The notes under the pieces: model-generated | Database searches by the model: none | Seen by the model: the letters and a program-made list of their open reading frames with translations, nothing else | What the model was told of the DNA's origin: nothing | Origin: Hydractinia symbiolongicarpus | Lineage: Eukaryota > Cnidaria > Hydrozoa > Anthoathecata > Hydractiniidae | Reading direction: 5' to 3' | Assembly: GCF_029227915.1 (NCBI RefSeq) | Contig: NC_079879.1 | Coordinates: 15,564,001-15,628,000 of the forward strand | Length of the DNA stretch: 64,000 nucleotides | Translations under genes and position numbers: made by a program | Shown here: positions 9,991-23,317 of the stretch, piece after piece | Position numbering within the stretch: position 1 is the first letter of the stretch | Layout of the letters: each line of letters starts with the position of its first letter

Positions 9991-12356
9991 GCCTTTATTA
10001 GAATGCAAAAGGCGATATTACAGCCTTTATAGGACTGTGCACGTAGTTAAGAGTGTTCTAAGGCAACTTCGCCAATGAAAACATCTTGGGACGTTGTAGC
10101 GCATTGAGACTGGAACGATTAGTCCAAAGGTAACCTGCGCAGGCAGGTGCAGCCACGTGATTTACGTGTGAAGCATTTATTAGACTGCAAAATGCCATAT
10201 TACAGCCTTTATAGGACTGTGCATGTAGTTAAAAGTATTGTAAGGCAACGGCGCTAATAAAAACAACCTGGGACGTTGTAGCACATTGAGACTTGAAGGA
10301 CTAGGCCAATGGTAACTTGCGCAGGCAAATGGAACCACGTGATTTACGTGTGAGGCCTTTATTAGACTGCAAAAGGCCATATTACAGCCTTTATAGGACA
10401 GTGCACGTAGTTAGGAGTGTTATAAGGCAACAGCGATAATGAAAACGACTTTGGACGTTGTAGCGCATTGAGACTGGAAGGAATAGTCCAATGGTAACCT
10501 GCACAGGCGAATGGAACCACGTGTTTTACGTGTGAGGCCTTTATTAGACTGCAAAAGGTCATATTACAGCCTTTATAGGACTGTGCACGTAGTTAGCAGT
10601 GTTGTAAGGCAACGGCGCTAATGAAAACGACTTGAAACGCTGTAGCGCATTGAGACTGGAACGATTAGTTCAATGGTAACGTGCGCAGGCAGGTGAAACC
10701 ACCTGATCTACGTGTGAAGCCTTTATTAGACTGCAAAAGGCCATATTACAGCCTTTATAGGACTGTGCATGTAGTTAAAAGTGTTGTAAGGCAACGGCGC
10801 TAATGAAAACGACCTGGGACGTAGTAGCACATTGAGACTTGAAGGATTAGGCCAATGGTAACTTGCCCAGGCTAATGGAACCACGTGATTTACGTGTGAG
10901 GCATGTATTAGACTGCAGAAGGCCATATTACAGCCTTTATAGGATTATGCACGCAGTTAAGAGTGTTGTAAAGCAACCGCGCTAATGAAAACGACTTGGG
11001 AGGTTGTAGCACATTGAGACTGGAACGATTAGTCCAAAGGTAACCTGCGCAGGCAGGTGAAATCACGTGATTTACGTGTGAAGCCTTTATTAGACTGCAA
11101 AGACCATATTACAGCCTTTATAGGACTGTGCACGTAGTTAAGAGTGTTGTAAGGCAACGACACTAATGAAAACATCTTGGGACGTTGTAGCGCATTGAGA
11201 CTGGAACGATTAGTCCAAAGGTAACCTGCGCAGGCAGGTGAAGCCACGTGATTTACGTGTGAAGCCTTTATTAGACTGCAAAATGCCATATTACAGCCTT
11301 TATAGGACTGTGCATGTAGTTAAAAGTATTGTAAGGCAACGGCGCTAATAAAAACGACCTGGGACGTTGTAGCACATTGAGACTTGAAGGACTAGGCCAA
11401 TGGTAACTTGCGCAGGCAAATGGAATCACGTGATTTACGTGTGAGGCCTTTATTAGACTGCAAAAGGCCATATTACAGCCTTTATAGGACAGTGCACGTA
11501 GTTAAGAGTGTTGTGAAGCAACGGCGCAAATGAAAACGACTTGAGACGTTGTAGCACATTGAGACTGTAAGGAATAGTACAATGGTAACCTGCTCAGGCA
11601 AATGGAACCACGTGATTTACGTGTGAGGCCTTTATTAGACTGCAAAAGGCCATATTACAGCCTTTATAGGACTGTGCACGTAGTTAAGAGTGTTCTAAGG
11701 CAACTTCGCCAATGAAAACATCTTGGGACGTTGTAGCGCATTGAGACTGGAACGATTAGTCCAAAGGTAACCTGCGCAGGCAGGTGAAGCCACGTGATTT
11801 ACGTGTGAAGCCTTTATTAGACTGCAAAAGGCCATATTACAGCCTTTATAGGACAGTGCACGTAGTTAAGAGTGTTGTGAAGCAACGGCGCAAATGAAAA
11901 CGACTTGGGAGGTTGTAACACATTGAGACTGGAACGATTAGTCCACTGGTAACCTGCACAGGCAGAAGGAACCACGTGATTTACGTGTGAAGCCTTTATT
12001 AGACTGCAAAATGCCATATTACAGCCTTTATAGGACTGTGCATGTTGGTTAAAAGTATTGTAAGGCAACGGCGCTAATAAAAACGACCTGGGACGTTGTA
12101 GCACATTGAGACTTGAAGGACTAGGCCAATGGTAACTTGCGCAGGCAAATGGAACCACGTGATTTACGTGTGAGGCCTTTATTAGACTGCAAAAGGCCAT
12201 ATTACAGCCTTTATAGGACTCTGCACGTAGTTAGGAGTGTGGTAAGGCAACGACGCTAATGAAAACGACTTGAAACGCTGTAGCGCATTGAGACTGTAAG
12301 GAATAGTACAATGGTAACCTGCACAGGCAAATGGAACCACGTGATTTACGTGTGAG
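9991..12356 (+). repeat. Mixed monomer block without a clear HOR
   Basis: Thirteen monomers draw on several subtypes, including the linker types with CACCTGATCTACGTG (about 10700) and GGATTATGCACG (about 10940), and one unit carrying an inserted G in CATGTTGGTT near 12045. 11264 to about 12040 reappears at 13631 to about 14330 at +2367 bp, or 13 monomers plus that one inserted base. No gene or mobile element is visible. Confidence 0.8.
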
Positions 12357-13812
12357 GCCTTTATTAGACTGCAAAAGGCTATATTACAGCCTTTATAGGA
12401 CTGTGCACGTAGTTAAGAGTGTTCTAAGGCAACTTCGCCAATGAAAACATCTTGGGACGTTGTAGCGCATTGAGACTGGAAAGATTAGTCCAAAGGTAAC
12501 CTGCGCAGGCAGGTGAAGCCACGTGATTTACGTGTGAAGCCTTTATTAGACTGCAAAATGCCATATTACAGCCTTTATAGGACTGTGCATGTAGTTAAAA
12601 GTATTGTAAGGCAACGGCGCTAATAAAAACGACCTGGGACGTTGTAGCACATTGAGACTTGAAGGACTAGGCCAATGGTAACTTGTGCAGGCAAATGGAA
12701 CCACGTGATTTACGTGTGAGGCCTTTATTAGACTGCAAAAGGCCATATTACAGCCTTTATAGGACTGTGCACGTAGTTAAGAGTGTTCTAAGGCAACTTC
12801 GCCAATGAAAACATCTTGGGACGTTGTAGCGCATTGAGACTGGAAAGATTAGTCCAAAGGTAACCTGCGCAGGCAGGTGAAGCCACGTGATTTACGTGTG
12901 AAGCCTTTATTAGACTGCAAAATGCCATATTACAGCCTTTATAGGACTGTGCATGTAGTTAAAAGTATTGTAAGGGAACGGCGCTAATAAAAACGACCTG
13001 GGACGTTGTAGCACATTGAGACTGTAAGGAATAGTACAATGGTAACCTGCACAGGCAAATGGAACCACGTGATTTACGTGTGAGGCCTTTATTAGACTGC
13101 AAAAGGCCATATTACAGCCTTTATAGGACTGTGCACGTAGTTAAGAGTGTTCTAAGGCAACTTCGCCAATGAAAACATCTTGGGACGTTGTAGCGCATTG
13201 AGACTGGAAAGATTAGTCCAAAGGTAACCTGCGCAGGCAGGTGAAGCCACGTGATTTACGTGTGAAGCCTTTATTAGACTGCAAAATGCCATATTACAGC
13301 CTTTATAGGACTGTGCATGTAGTTAAAAGTATTGTAAGGCAACGGCGCTAATAAAAACGACCTGGGACGTTGTAGCACATTGAGACTTGAAGGACTAGGC
13401 CAATGGTAACTTGTGCAGGCAAATGGAACCACGTGATTTACGTGTGAGGCCTTTATTAGACTGCAAAAGGCTATATTACAGCCTTTATAGGACTGTGCAC
13501 GTAGTTAAGAGTGTTCTAAGGCAACTTCGCCAATGAAAACATCTTGGGACGTTGTAGCGCATTGAGACTGGAGCGATTAGTCCAAAGGTAACCTGCGCAG
13601 GCAGGTGAAGCCACGTGATTTACGTGTGAAGCCTTTATTAGACTGCAAAATGCCATATTACAGCCTTTATAGGACTGTGCATGTAGTTAAAAGTATTGTA
13701 AGGCAACGGCGCTAATAAAAACGACCTGGGACGTTGTAGCACATTGAGACTTGAAGGACTAGGCCAATGGTAACTTGCGCAGGCAAATGGAACCACGTGA
13801 TTTACGTGTGAG
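12357..13812 (+). repeat. 364-bp dimer HOR, four tandem copies
   Basis: Two alternating monomer subtypes repeat at 12357, 12721, 13085 and 13449. Three of the copies share the private GGAAAGATTAG (about 12478, 12842 and 13206), and the fourth has GGAGCGATTAG. The second monomer of copy 2 carries a different variable block (GTAAGGAATAG), so it is a chimera and the period can also be read as 728 bp repeated twice. Confidence 0.85.
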
Positions 13813-14807
13813 GCCTTTATTAGACTGCAAAAGGCCATATTACAGCCTTTATAGGACAGTGCACGTAGTTAAGAGTGTTGTGAAGCAACGGCGCAAATGA
13901 AAACGACTTGAGACGTTGTAGCACATTGAGACTGTAAGGAATAGTACAATGGTAACCTGCTCAGGCAAATGGAACCACGTGATTTAAGTGTGAGGCCTTT
14001 ATTAGACTGCAAAAGGCCATATTACAGCCTTTATAGGACTGTGCACGTAGTTAAGAGTGTTCTAAGGCAACTTCGCCAATGAAAACATCTTGGGACTTTG
14101 TAGCGCATTGAGACTGGAACGATTAGTCCAAAGGTAACCTGCGCAGGCAGGTGAAGCCACGTGATTTACGTGTGAAGCCTTTATTAGACTGCAAAAGGCC
14201 ATATTACAGCCTTTATAGGACAGTGCACGTAGTTAAGAGTGTTGTGAAGCAACGGCGCAAATGAAAACGACTTGGGAGGTTGTAACACATTGAGACTGGA
14301 ACGATTAGTCCACTGGTAACCTGCACAGGCAAATGGAACCACGTGATTTACGTGTAAGGCCTTTATTAGACTGCAAAAGGCTATATTACAGCCTTTATAG
14401 GACTGTGCACGTAGTTAAGAGTGTTCTAAGGCAACTTCGCCAATGAAAACATCTTGGGACGTTGTAGCGCATTGAGACTGGAAAGATTAGTCCAAAGGTA
14501 ACCTGCGCAGGCAGGTGAAGCCACGTGATTTACGTGTGAAGCCTTTATTAGACTGCAAAATGCCATATTACAGCCTTTATAGGACTGTGCATGTAGTTAA
14601 AAGTATTGTAAGGCAACGGTGCTAATAAAAACGACCTGGGACGTTGTAGCACATTGAGACTTGAAGGACTAGGCCAATGGTAACTTGTGCAGGCAAATGG
14701 AACCACGTGATTTACGTGTGAGGCCTTTATTAGACTGCAAAAGGCCATATTACAGCCTTTATAGGACAGTGCACGTAGTTAAGAGTGTTGTGAAGCAACG
14801 GCGCAAA
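13813..14807 (+). repeat. Mixed block, partly copied from 11.4-12 kb
   Basis: The rare CTGCTCAGG variant at about 13957 is otherwise seen only at about 11590, at the fixed offset of 2367 bp. The final part, 14541-14807, matches 5852-6118. The array then passes directly into the large duplicate of 1-4870. Confidence 0.8.
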
Positions 14808-17800
14808 TGAAAACGACTTGAGACGTTGTAGCACATTGAGACTGGAACAACTATTCCACTGGTAACCTGCACAGACAGATGTAACCACGTGATTTACGTG
14901 TGAGGCCTTTATTAGACTGCAAAAGGCCATATTACAGCCTTTATAGGACTGTGCACGTAGTTAGGAGTGTTGTAAGGCAACGGCGCTAATGAAAATGAAT
15001 TGAAACGCTGTAGTGCATTGAGACTGTAAGGAATAGTCCAATGGTAAAGTGCACAGGCAAACGGAACCACGTGATTTACGTGTGAGGCCTTTATTAGACT
15101 GCAAAAGGCCATATTACAGCCTTTATAGGACTCTGCACGTAGTTAGGAGTGTTGTAAGGCAACAGCGATTATGAAAACGACTTAAGACGTTGTAACGCAT
15201 TGAGACTGGAAGGACTAGGCCAATGGTAACTTGCGCAGGCAAATGGAACCACGTGATTTACGTGTGAGGCCTTTATTAGACTGCAAAAGGCCATATTACA
15301 GCCTTTATAGGACTCTGCACGTAGTTAGGAGTGTTGTAAGGCAACGGCGCTAATGAAAACGACTTGAAACGCTGTAGCGCATTGAGACTGTAAGGAATAG
15401 TACAATGGTAACCTGCACAGGCAAATGGAACCACGTGATTTACGTGTGAGGCCTTTATTAGACTGCAAAAGGCCATATTACAGCCTTTATAGGACTGTGC
15501 ACGTAGTTAAGAGTGTTGTAAGGCAACGACACTAATGAAAACGACTTGGGACGTTGTAGCGCATTGAGACTGGAACGATTAGTCCAAAGGTAACCTGCGC
15601 AGGCAGGTGAAGCCACGTGATTTACGTGTGAAGCCTTTATTAGACTGCAAAAGGCCATATTACAGCCTTTATAGGACAGTGCACGTAGTTAAGAGTGTTG
15701 TGAAGCAACGGCGCAAATGAAAACGACTTGGGAGGTTGTAACACATTGAGATTGGAACGATTAGTCCAAAGGTAACCTGCGCAGGCAGGTGAAATCACGT
15801 GATTTACGTGTGAGGCCTTTATTAGACTGCAAAAGGCCATATTACAAGCCTTTATAGGACTGTGCATGTAGTTAAAAGTATTGTAAGGCAACGGCGCTAA
15901 TAAAAACGACCTGGGACGTTGTAGCATATTGAGACTTGAAGGACTAGGCCAATGGTAACTTGCGCAGGCAAATGGAACCACGTGATTTACGTGTGAGGCC
16001 TTTATTAGACTGCAAAAGGCCATATTACAGCCTTTATAGGACAGTGCACGTAGTTAAGAGTGTTGTGAAGCAACGGCGCAAATGAAAACGACTTGGGAGG
16101 TTGTAACACATTGAGACTGGAACGATTAGTCCAAAGGTAACCTGCGCAGGCAGGTGAAATCACGTGATTTACGTGTGAAGCCTTTATTAGACTGCAAAAT
16201 GCCATATTACAGCCTTTATAGGACTGTGCATGTAGTTAAAAGTTATGTAAGGCAACGGCGCTAATGAAAACGACTTGAAACGCTGTAGCGCATTGAGACT
16301 GTAAGGAATAGATGGAACCACGTGATTTACGTATGAGGCCTTTATTAGACTGCAAAAGGCCATATTACAGCCTTTATAGGACTGTGCACGTAGTTAAGAG
16401 TGTTCTAAGGCAACTTCGCCAATGAAAACATCTTGGGACGTTGTAGCGCATTGAGACTGGAACGATTAGTCCAAAGGTAACCTGCGCAGGCAGGTGAAGC
16501 CACGTGATTTACGTGTGAAGCCTTTATTAGACTGCAAAATGCCATATTACAGCCTTTATAGGACTGTGCATGTAGTTAAAAGAATTGTAAGGCAACGGTG
16601 CTAATAAAAACGACCTGGGACGTTGTAGCACATTGAGACTTGAAGGACTAGGCCAATGGTAACTTGCGCAGGCAAATGGAACCACGTGTTTTGCGTGTGA
16701 GGCCTTTATTAGACTGCAAAAGGTCATATTACAGCCTTTATAGGACTGTGCACGTTGTTAAGAGTGTTCTAAGGCCACGGCGCTAATGAGAACAACCTGG
16801 GACGTTGTAGCGCATTGAGACTGGAAGGAATAGTCCAATGGTAACCTGCACAGGCAAATGGAACCACGTGATTTACGTGTGAAGCCTTTATTAGACTGCA
16901 AAAGGCCATATTACAGCCTTTATAGGACAGTGCACGTAGTTAAGAGTGTTGTGAAGCAACGGCGCAAATGAAAACGACTTGGGAGGTTGTAACACATTGA
17001 GACTGGAACGATTAGTCCAAAGGTAACCTGCGCAGGCAGGTGAAATCACGTGATTTACGTGTGAGGCCTTTATTAGACTGCAAAAGGCCATATTACAAGC
17101 CTTTATAGGACTGTGCATGTAGTTAAAAGTATTGTAAGGCAACGGCGCTAATAAAAACGACCTGGGACGTTGTAGCATATTGAGACTTGAAGGACTAGGC
17201 CAATGGTAACTTGCGCAGGCAAATGGAACCACGTGATTTACGTGTGAGGCCTTTATTAGACTGCAAAAGGCCATATTACAGCCTTTATAGGACAGTGCAC
17301 GTAGTTAAGAGTGTTGTGAAGCAACGGCGCAAATGAAAACGACTTGGGAGGTTGTAACACATTGAGACTGGAACGATTAGTCCAAAGGTAACCTGCGCAG
17401 GCAGGTGAAATCACGTGATTTACGTGTGAAGCCTTTATTAGACTGCAAAATGCCATATTACAGCCTTTATAGGACTGTGCATGTAGTTAAAAGTATTGTA
17501 AGGCAACGGCGCTAATGAAAACGACTTGAAACGCTGTAGCGCATTGAGACTGTAAGGAATAGATGGAACCACGTGATTTACGTATGAGGCCTTTATTAGA
17601 CTGCAAAAGGCCATATTACAGCCTTTATAGGACTGTGCACGTAGTTAAGAGTGTTCTAAGGCAACTTTGCCAATGAAAACATCTTGGGACGTTGTAGCGC
17701 ATTGAGACTGGAACGATTAGTCCAAAGGTAACCTGCGCAGGCAGGTGAAGCCGCGTGATTTACGTGTGAAGCCTTTATTAGACTGCAAAATGCCATATTA

Positions 17801-19677
17801 CAGCCTTTATAGGACTGTGCATGTAGTTAAAAGTATTGTAAGGCAACGGTGCTAATAAAAACGACCTGGGACGTTGTAGCACATTGAGACTTGAAGGACT
17901 AGGCCAATGGTAACTTGCGCAGGCAAATGGAACCACGTGTTTTGCGTGTGAGGCCTTTATTAGACTGCAAAAGGTCATATTACAGCCTTTATAGGACTGT
18001 GCACGTTGTTAAGAGTGTTCTAAGGCCACGGCGCTAATGAGAACAACCTGGGACGTTGTAGCGCATTGAGACTGGAAGGAATAGTCCAATGGTAACCTGC
18101 ACAGGCAAATGGAACCACGTGATTTACGTGTGAGGCCTTTATTAGACTGCAAAAGGCCATATTACAGCCTTTATAGGACTGTGCACGTAGTTAAGAGTGT
18201 TTTAACGCAACTTCGGCAATGAAAACAACTTGGGACGTTGTAGCGCATTCAGATTGGAACGATTAGTTCAATGGTAACGTGCGCAGGCAGGTGAAACCAC
18301 CTGATCTACGTGTGAAGCCTTTATTAGACTGCAAAAGGCCATATTACAGCCTTTATAGGACTGTGCATGTAGTTAAAAGTGTTGTAAGGCAACGGCGCTA
18401 ATGAAAACGACCTGGGACGTTGTAGCACATTGAGACTTGAAGGATTAGGCCAATGGTAACTTGCGCAGGCTAATGGAACCACGTGATTTACGTGTGAGGC
18501 ATGTATTAGACTGCAGAAGGCCATATTACAGCCTTTATAGGATTATGCACGTAGTTAAGAGTGTTGTAAAGCAACGGCGCTAATGAAAACGACTTGGGAG
18601 GTTGTAGCACATTGGGACTGGAACGATTAGTTCAAAGGTAACCTGCGCAGGCAGGTGAAATCACGTGATTTACGTGTGAAGCCTTTATTAGACTGCAAAG
18701 ACCATGTTACAGCCTTTATAGGACTGTGCACGTAGTTAAGAGTGTTGTAAGGCAACGACACTAATGAAAACGACTTGGGACGTTGTAGCGCAATGAGACT
18801 GGAACGACTAGTCCACTGGTAACCTGCACAGGCAGATGGAACCACGTGATTTACGTGTGAAGCCTTTATTAGACTGCAAAATGCCATATTACAGCCTTTA
18901 TAGGACAGTGCACGTAGTTAAGAGTGTTGTGAAGCAACGGCGCAAATGAAAACGACTTGGGACATTGTAGCGCATTGAGACTGGAACAACTATTCCACTG
19001 GTAACCTGCACAGACAGATGTAACCACGTGATTTACGTGTGAGGCCTTTATTAGACTGCAAAAGGCCATATTACAGCCTTTATAGGATTGTGCACGTAGT
19101 TAGGAGTGTTGTAAGGCAACGGCGCTAATGAAAACGAATTGAAACGCTGTAGTGCATTGAGACTGTAAGGAATAGGCCAATGGTAAAGTGCACAGGCAAA
19201 TGGAACCACGTGATTTACGTGTGAGGCCTTTATTAGACTGCAAAAGGCCATATTACAGCCTTTATAGGACTCTGCACGTAGTTAGGAGTGTTGTAAGGCA
19301 ACAGCGATAATGAAAACGACTTGAGACGTTGTAACGCATTGAGACTGGAAGGACTAGGCCAATGGTAACCTGCACAGGCAAATGGAACCACGTGATTTAC
19401 GTGTGAGGCCTTTATTAGACTGCAAAAGGCCATATTACAGCCTTTATAGGACTGTGCACGTAGTTAAGAGTGTTTTAAGGCAACTTCGGCAAGGAAAACA
19501 ACTTGGGACGTTGTAGCGCATTCAGATTGGAACGATTAGTTCAATGGTAACGTGCGCAGGCAGGTGAAACCACCTGATCTACGTGTGAAGCCTATATTAG
19601 ACTGCAAAAGGCCATATTACAGCCTTTATAGGACTGTGCATGTAGTTAAAAGTGTTGTAAGGCAACGGCGCTAATGA
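14808..19677 (+). repeat. Second copy of 1-4870, near-identical segmental duplication
   Basis: Every recognisable variant of 1-4870 recurs here at a constant offset of 14807 bp with no indel. The match ends at 4870/19677, where the next base is G in the first copy and A in this one. Window position 1 already lies inside the match, and the local match on this side runs further left. By eye I found ten substitutions: first-copy positions 738, 945, 2861, 2946, 2947, 2974, 3459, 3970, 3971 and 4787. That is roughly 0.2%. It contains two complete 1251-bp 7-mers (15633-16883 and 16884-18134) and the linker. Confidence 0.93.
15633..18134 (+). repeat. 7-mer HOR array, two units inside the large duplicate
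   Basis: Units 15633-16883 and 16884-18134 are each 1251 bp and correspond to 826-3327. The 158-bp monomers lie at 16180-16337 and 17431-17588. Private variants of individual first-copy units, such as GTTATG near 16243 and AGAATTG near 16581, are kept in place. The region was therefore duplicated as a block, not re-amplified unit by unit. Confidence 0.92.
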
Positions 19678-19784
19678 AAACGACCTGGGACGTTGTAGCA
19701 CATTGAGACTTGAAGGATTAGGCCAATGGTAACTTGCGCAGGCTAATGGAACCACGTGATTTACGTGTGAGGCATGTATTAGAC

Positions 19785-20366
19785 TGCAGAAGGCCATATT
19801 ACAGCCTTTATAGGATTATGCACGTAGTTAAGAGTGTTGTAAAGCAACGGCGCTAATGAAAACGACTTGGGAGGTTGTAGCACATTGGGACTGGAACGAT
19901 TAGTTCAAAGGTAACCGGCGCAGGCAGGTGAAATCACGTGATTTACGTGTGAAGCCTTTATTAAACTGCAAAGACCATGTTACAGCCTTTATAGGACTGT
20001 GCACGTAGTTAAGAGTGTTGTAAGGCAACGACACTAATGAAAACGACTTGGGACGTTGTAGCGCATTGAGAACATTAGACTGCAGAAGGCCATATTACAG
20101 CCTTTATAGGATTATGCACGTAGTTAAGAGTGTTGTAAAGCAACGGCGCTAATGAAAACGACTTGGGAGGTTGTAGCACATTGGGACTGGAACGATTAGT
20201 TCAAAGGTAACCGGCGCAGGCAGGTGAAATCACGTGATTTACGTGTGAAGCCTTCATTAGACTGCAAAGACCATGTTACAGCCTTTATAGGACTGTGCAC
20301 GTAGTTAAGAGTGTTGTAAGGCAACGACACTAATGAAAACGACTTGGGACGTTGTAGCGCATTGAG
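19785..20366 (+). repeat. 286-bp tandem duplication out of monomer register
   Basis: 19785-20070 and 20081-20366 share the same run of private variants, including GTAACCGGCG and CAAAGACCATG, at an offset of 296 bp. They differ at only two places I can see (TTTATTAAAC versus TTCATTAGAC). 296 equals one 182-bp monomer plus a 114-bp remnant, so the event did not respect monomer register. Confidence 0.88.
19954..20073 (+). repeat. Truncated monomer of about 114 bp with junction
   Basis: The unit begins normally, reads to GCGCATTGAGA, then jumps to ATTAGACTGCAG of the next unit through two unexplained bases (AC). About 67 bp that includes the variable block and the ACGTG dyad are missing. It is the only unit with this deletion. 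Confidence 0.88.
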
Positions 20367-22249
20367 ACTGGAACGACTAGTCCCCTGGTAACCTGCACAG
20401 ACAGATGTAACCACGTGATTTACGTGTGAGGCCTTTATTAGACTGCAAAAGGCCATATTACAGCCTTTATAGGACTGTGCACGTAGTTAGGAGTGTTGTA
20501 AGGCAACGGCGCTAATGAAAACGAATTGAAACGCTGTAGGGCATTGAGACTGTAAGGAATAGTCCAATGGTAAAGTGCACAGGCAAATGGAACCACGTGA
20601 TTTACGTGTGAGGCCTTTATTAGACTGCAAAAGGCCATATTACAGCCTTTATAGGACTGTGCACGTTGTTAAGAGTGTTCTAAGGCCACGGCGCTAATGA
20701 GAACAACCTGGGACGTTGTAGCGCATTGAGACTGGAAGGAATAGTCCAATGGTAACCTGCACAGGCAAATGGAACCACGTGATTTACGTGTGAGGCCTTT
20801 ATTAGACTGCAAAAGGCCATATTACAGCCTTTATAGGACTGTGCACGTAGTTAAGAGTGTTTTAAGGCAACTTCGGCAATGAAAACAACTTGGGACGTTG
20901 TAGCGCATTCAGATTGGAACGATTAGTTCAATGGTAACGTGCGCAGGCAGGTGAAACCACCTGATCTACGTGTGAAGCCTTTATTAGACTGCAAAAGGCC
21001 ATATTACAGCCTTTATAGGACTGTGCATGTAGTTAAAAGTGTTGTTAGGCAACGGCGCTAATGAAAACGACCTGGGACGTTGTAGCACATTGAGACTTGA
21101 AGGATTAGGCCAATGGTAACTTGCGCAGGCTAATGGAACCACGTGATTTACGTGTGAGGCATGTATTAGACTGCAGAAGGCCATATTACAGCCTTTATAG
21201 GATTATGCACGTAGTTAAGAGTGTTGTAAAGCAACGGCGCTAATGAAAACGACTTGGGAGGTTGTAGCACATTGGGACTGGAACGATTAGTCCAAAGGTA
21301 ACCTGCGCAGGCAGGTGAAATCACGTGATTTACGTGTGAAGCCTTTATTAGACTGCAAAGACCATGTTACAGCCTTTATAGGACTGTGCACGTAGTTAAG
21401 AGTGTTGTAAGGCAACGACACTAATGAAAACGACTTGGGACGTTGTAGCGCATTGAGACTGGAACGACTAGTCCACTGGTAACCTGCACAGGCAGATGGA
21501 ACCACGTGATTTACGTGTGAAGCCTTTATTAGACTGCAAAATGCCATATTACAGCCTTTATAGGACAGTGCACGTAGTTAAGAGTGTTGTGAAGCAACGG
21601 CGCAAATGAAAACGACTTGGGACGTTGTAGCGCATTGAGACTGGAACAACTATTCCACTGGTAACCTGCACAGACAGATGTAACCACGTGATTTACGTGT
21701 GAGGCCTTTATTAGACTGCAAAAGGCCATATTACAGCCTTTATAGGACTGTGCACGTAGTTAGGAGTGTTGTAAGGCAACGGCGCTAATGAAAACGAATT
21801 GAAACGCTGTAGTGCATTGAGACTGTAAGGAATAGTCCAATGGTAAAGTGCACAGGCAAATGGAACCACGTGATTTACGTGTGAGGCCTTTATTAGACTG
21901 CAAAAGGCCATATTACAGCCTTTATAGGACTCTGCACGTAGTTAGGAGTGTTGTAAGGCAACAGCGATAATGAAAACGACTTGAGACGTTGTAACGCATT
22001 GAGACTGGAAGGACTAGGCCAATGGTAACTTGCGCAGGCAAATGGAACCACGTGATTTACGTGTGAGGCCTTTATTAGACTGCAAAAGGCCATATTACAG
22101 CCTTTATAGGACTCTGCACGTAGTTAGGACTGTTGTAAGGCAACGGCGCTAATGAAAACGAATTGAAACGCTGTAGTGCATTGAGACTGTAAGGAATAGT
22201 CCAATGGTAAAGTGCACAGGCAAATGGAACCACGTGATTTACGTGTGAG

Positions 22250-22432
22250 GCCTTTATTAGACTGCAAAATGCCATATTACAAGCCTTTATAGGACTGTGC
22301 ATGTAGTTAAAAGTATTGTAAGGCAACGGCGCTAATAAAAACGACCTGGGGCGTTGTAGCACATTGAGACTTGAAGGACTAGGCCAACGGTAACTTGCGC
22401 AGGCAAATGGAACCACGTGATTTACGTGTGAG
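22250..22432 (+). repeat. 183-bp monomer preceding the 885-bp 5-mer
   Basis: It carries the inserted A of ATTACAAGCC and the private GGCCAACGG, which is also found at about 23270 in the next HOR unit. It therefore looks like a related end piece of the 5-mer array. Confidence 0.75.
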
Positions 22433-23317
22433 GCCTTTATTAGACTCCAAAAGGCCATATTACAGCCTTTATAGGACAGTGCACGTAGTTAAGAGTGTTG
22501 TGAAGCAACGGCGCAAATGAAAACGACTTGGGAGGTTGTAACACATTGAGACTGGAACGATTAGTCCAAAGGTAACCTGCGCAGGCAGGTGAAATCACGT
22601 GATTTACGTGTGAAGCCTTTATTAGACTGCAAAGACCATATTACAGCCTTTATAGGACTGTGCACGTAGTTAAGAGTGTTGTAAGGCAACGACACTAATG
22701 AAAACGACTTGGGACGTTGTAGCGCATTGAGACTGGAACGACTAGTCCACTGGTAACCTGCACAGGCAGATGGAACCACGTGATTTACGTGTGAAGCCTT
22801 TATTAGACTGCAAAATGCCATATTACAGCCTTTATAGGACTGTGCATGTAGTTAAAAGTATTGTAAGGCAACGGCGCTAATGAAAACGACTTGAAACGCT
22901 GTAGCGCATTGAGACTGTAAGGAATAGATGGAACCACGTGATTTACGTATGAGGCCTTTATTAGACTGCAAAAGGCCATATTACAGCCTTTATAGGACTG
23001 TGCACGTAGTTAAGAGTGTTCTAAGGCAACTTCGCCAATGAAAACATCTTGGGACGTTGTAGCGCATTGAGACTGGAACGATTAGTCCAAAGGTAACCTG
23101 CGCAGGCAGGTGAAGCCACGTGATTTACGTGGGAAGCCTTTATTAGACTGCAAAATGCCATATTACAGCCTTTATAGGACTGTGCATTTAGTTAAAAGTA
23201 TTGTAAGGCAACGGCGCTAATAAAAACGACCTGGGACGTTGTAGCACATTGAGACTTGAAGGACTAGGCCAACGGTAACTTGCGCAGGCAAATGGAACCA
23301 CGTGATTTACGTGTGAG
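22433..23317 (+). repeat. 5-monomer HOR unit, 885 bp, copy 1
   Basis: Five monomers of 182, 181, 158, 182 and 182 bp. The unit combines the CAAAGACC 181-bp type with the 158-bp deletion type and the monomer that follows it in the 7-mer HOR. The private GTGGGAAGCC near 23130 is shared with the next copy. Confidence 0.88.

Larger units (their letters stand above)
19678..22249 (+). repeat. Rearranged linker block, third copy of the linker
   Basis: About 20635-22113 matches 17975-19453 at +2660 bp with scattered substitutions. Between them lies a 286-bp tandem duplication with an aberrant junction, listed separately. The offset is not a multiple of the monomer because of that junction. Confidence 0.82.
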
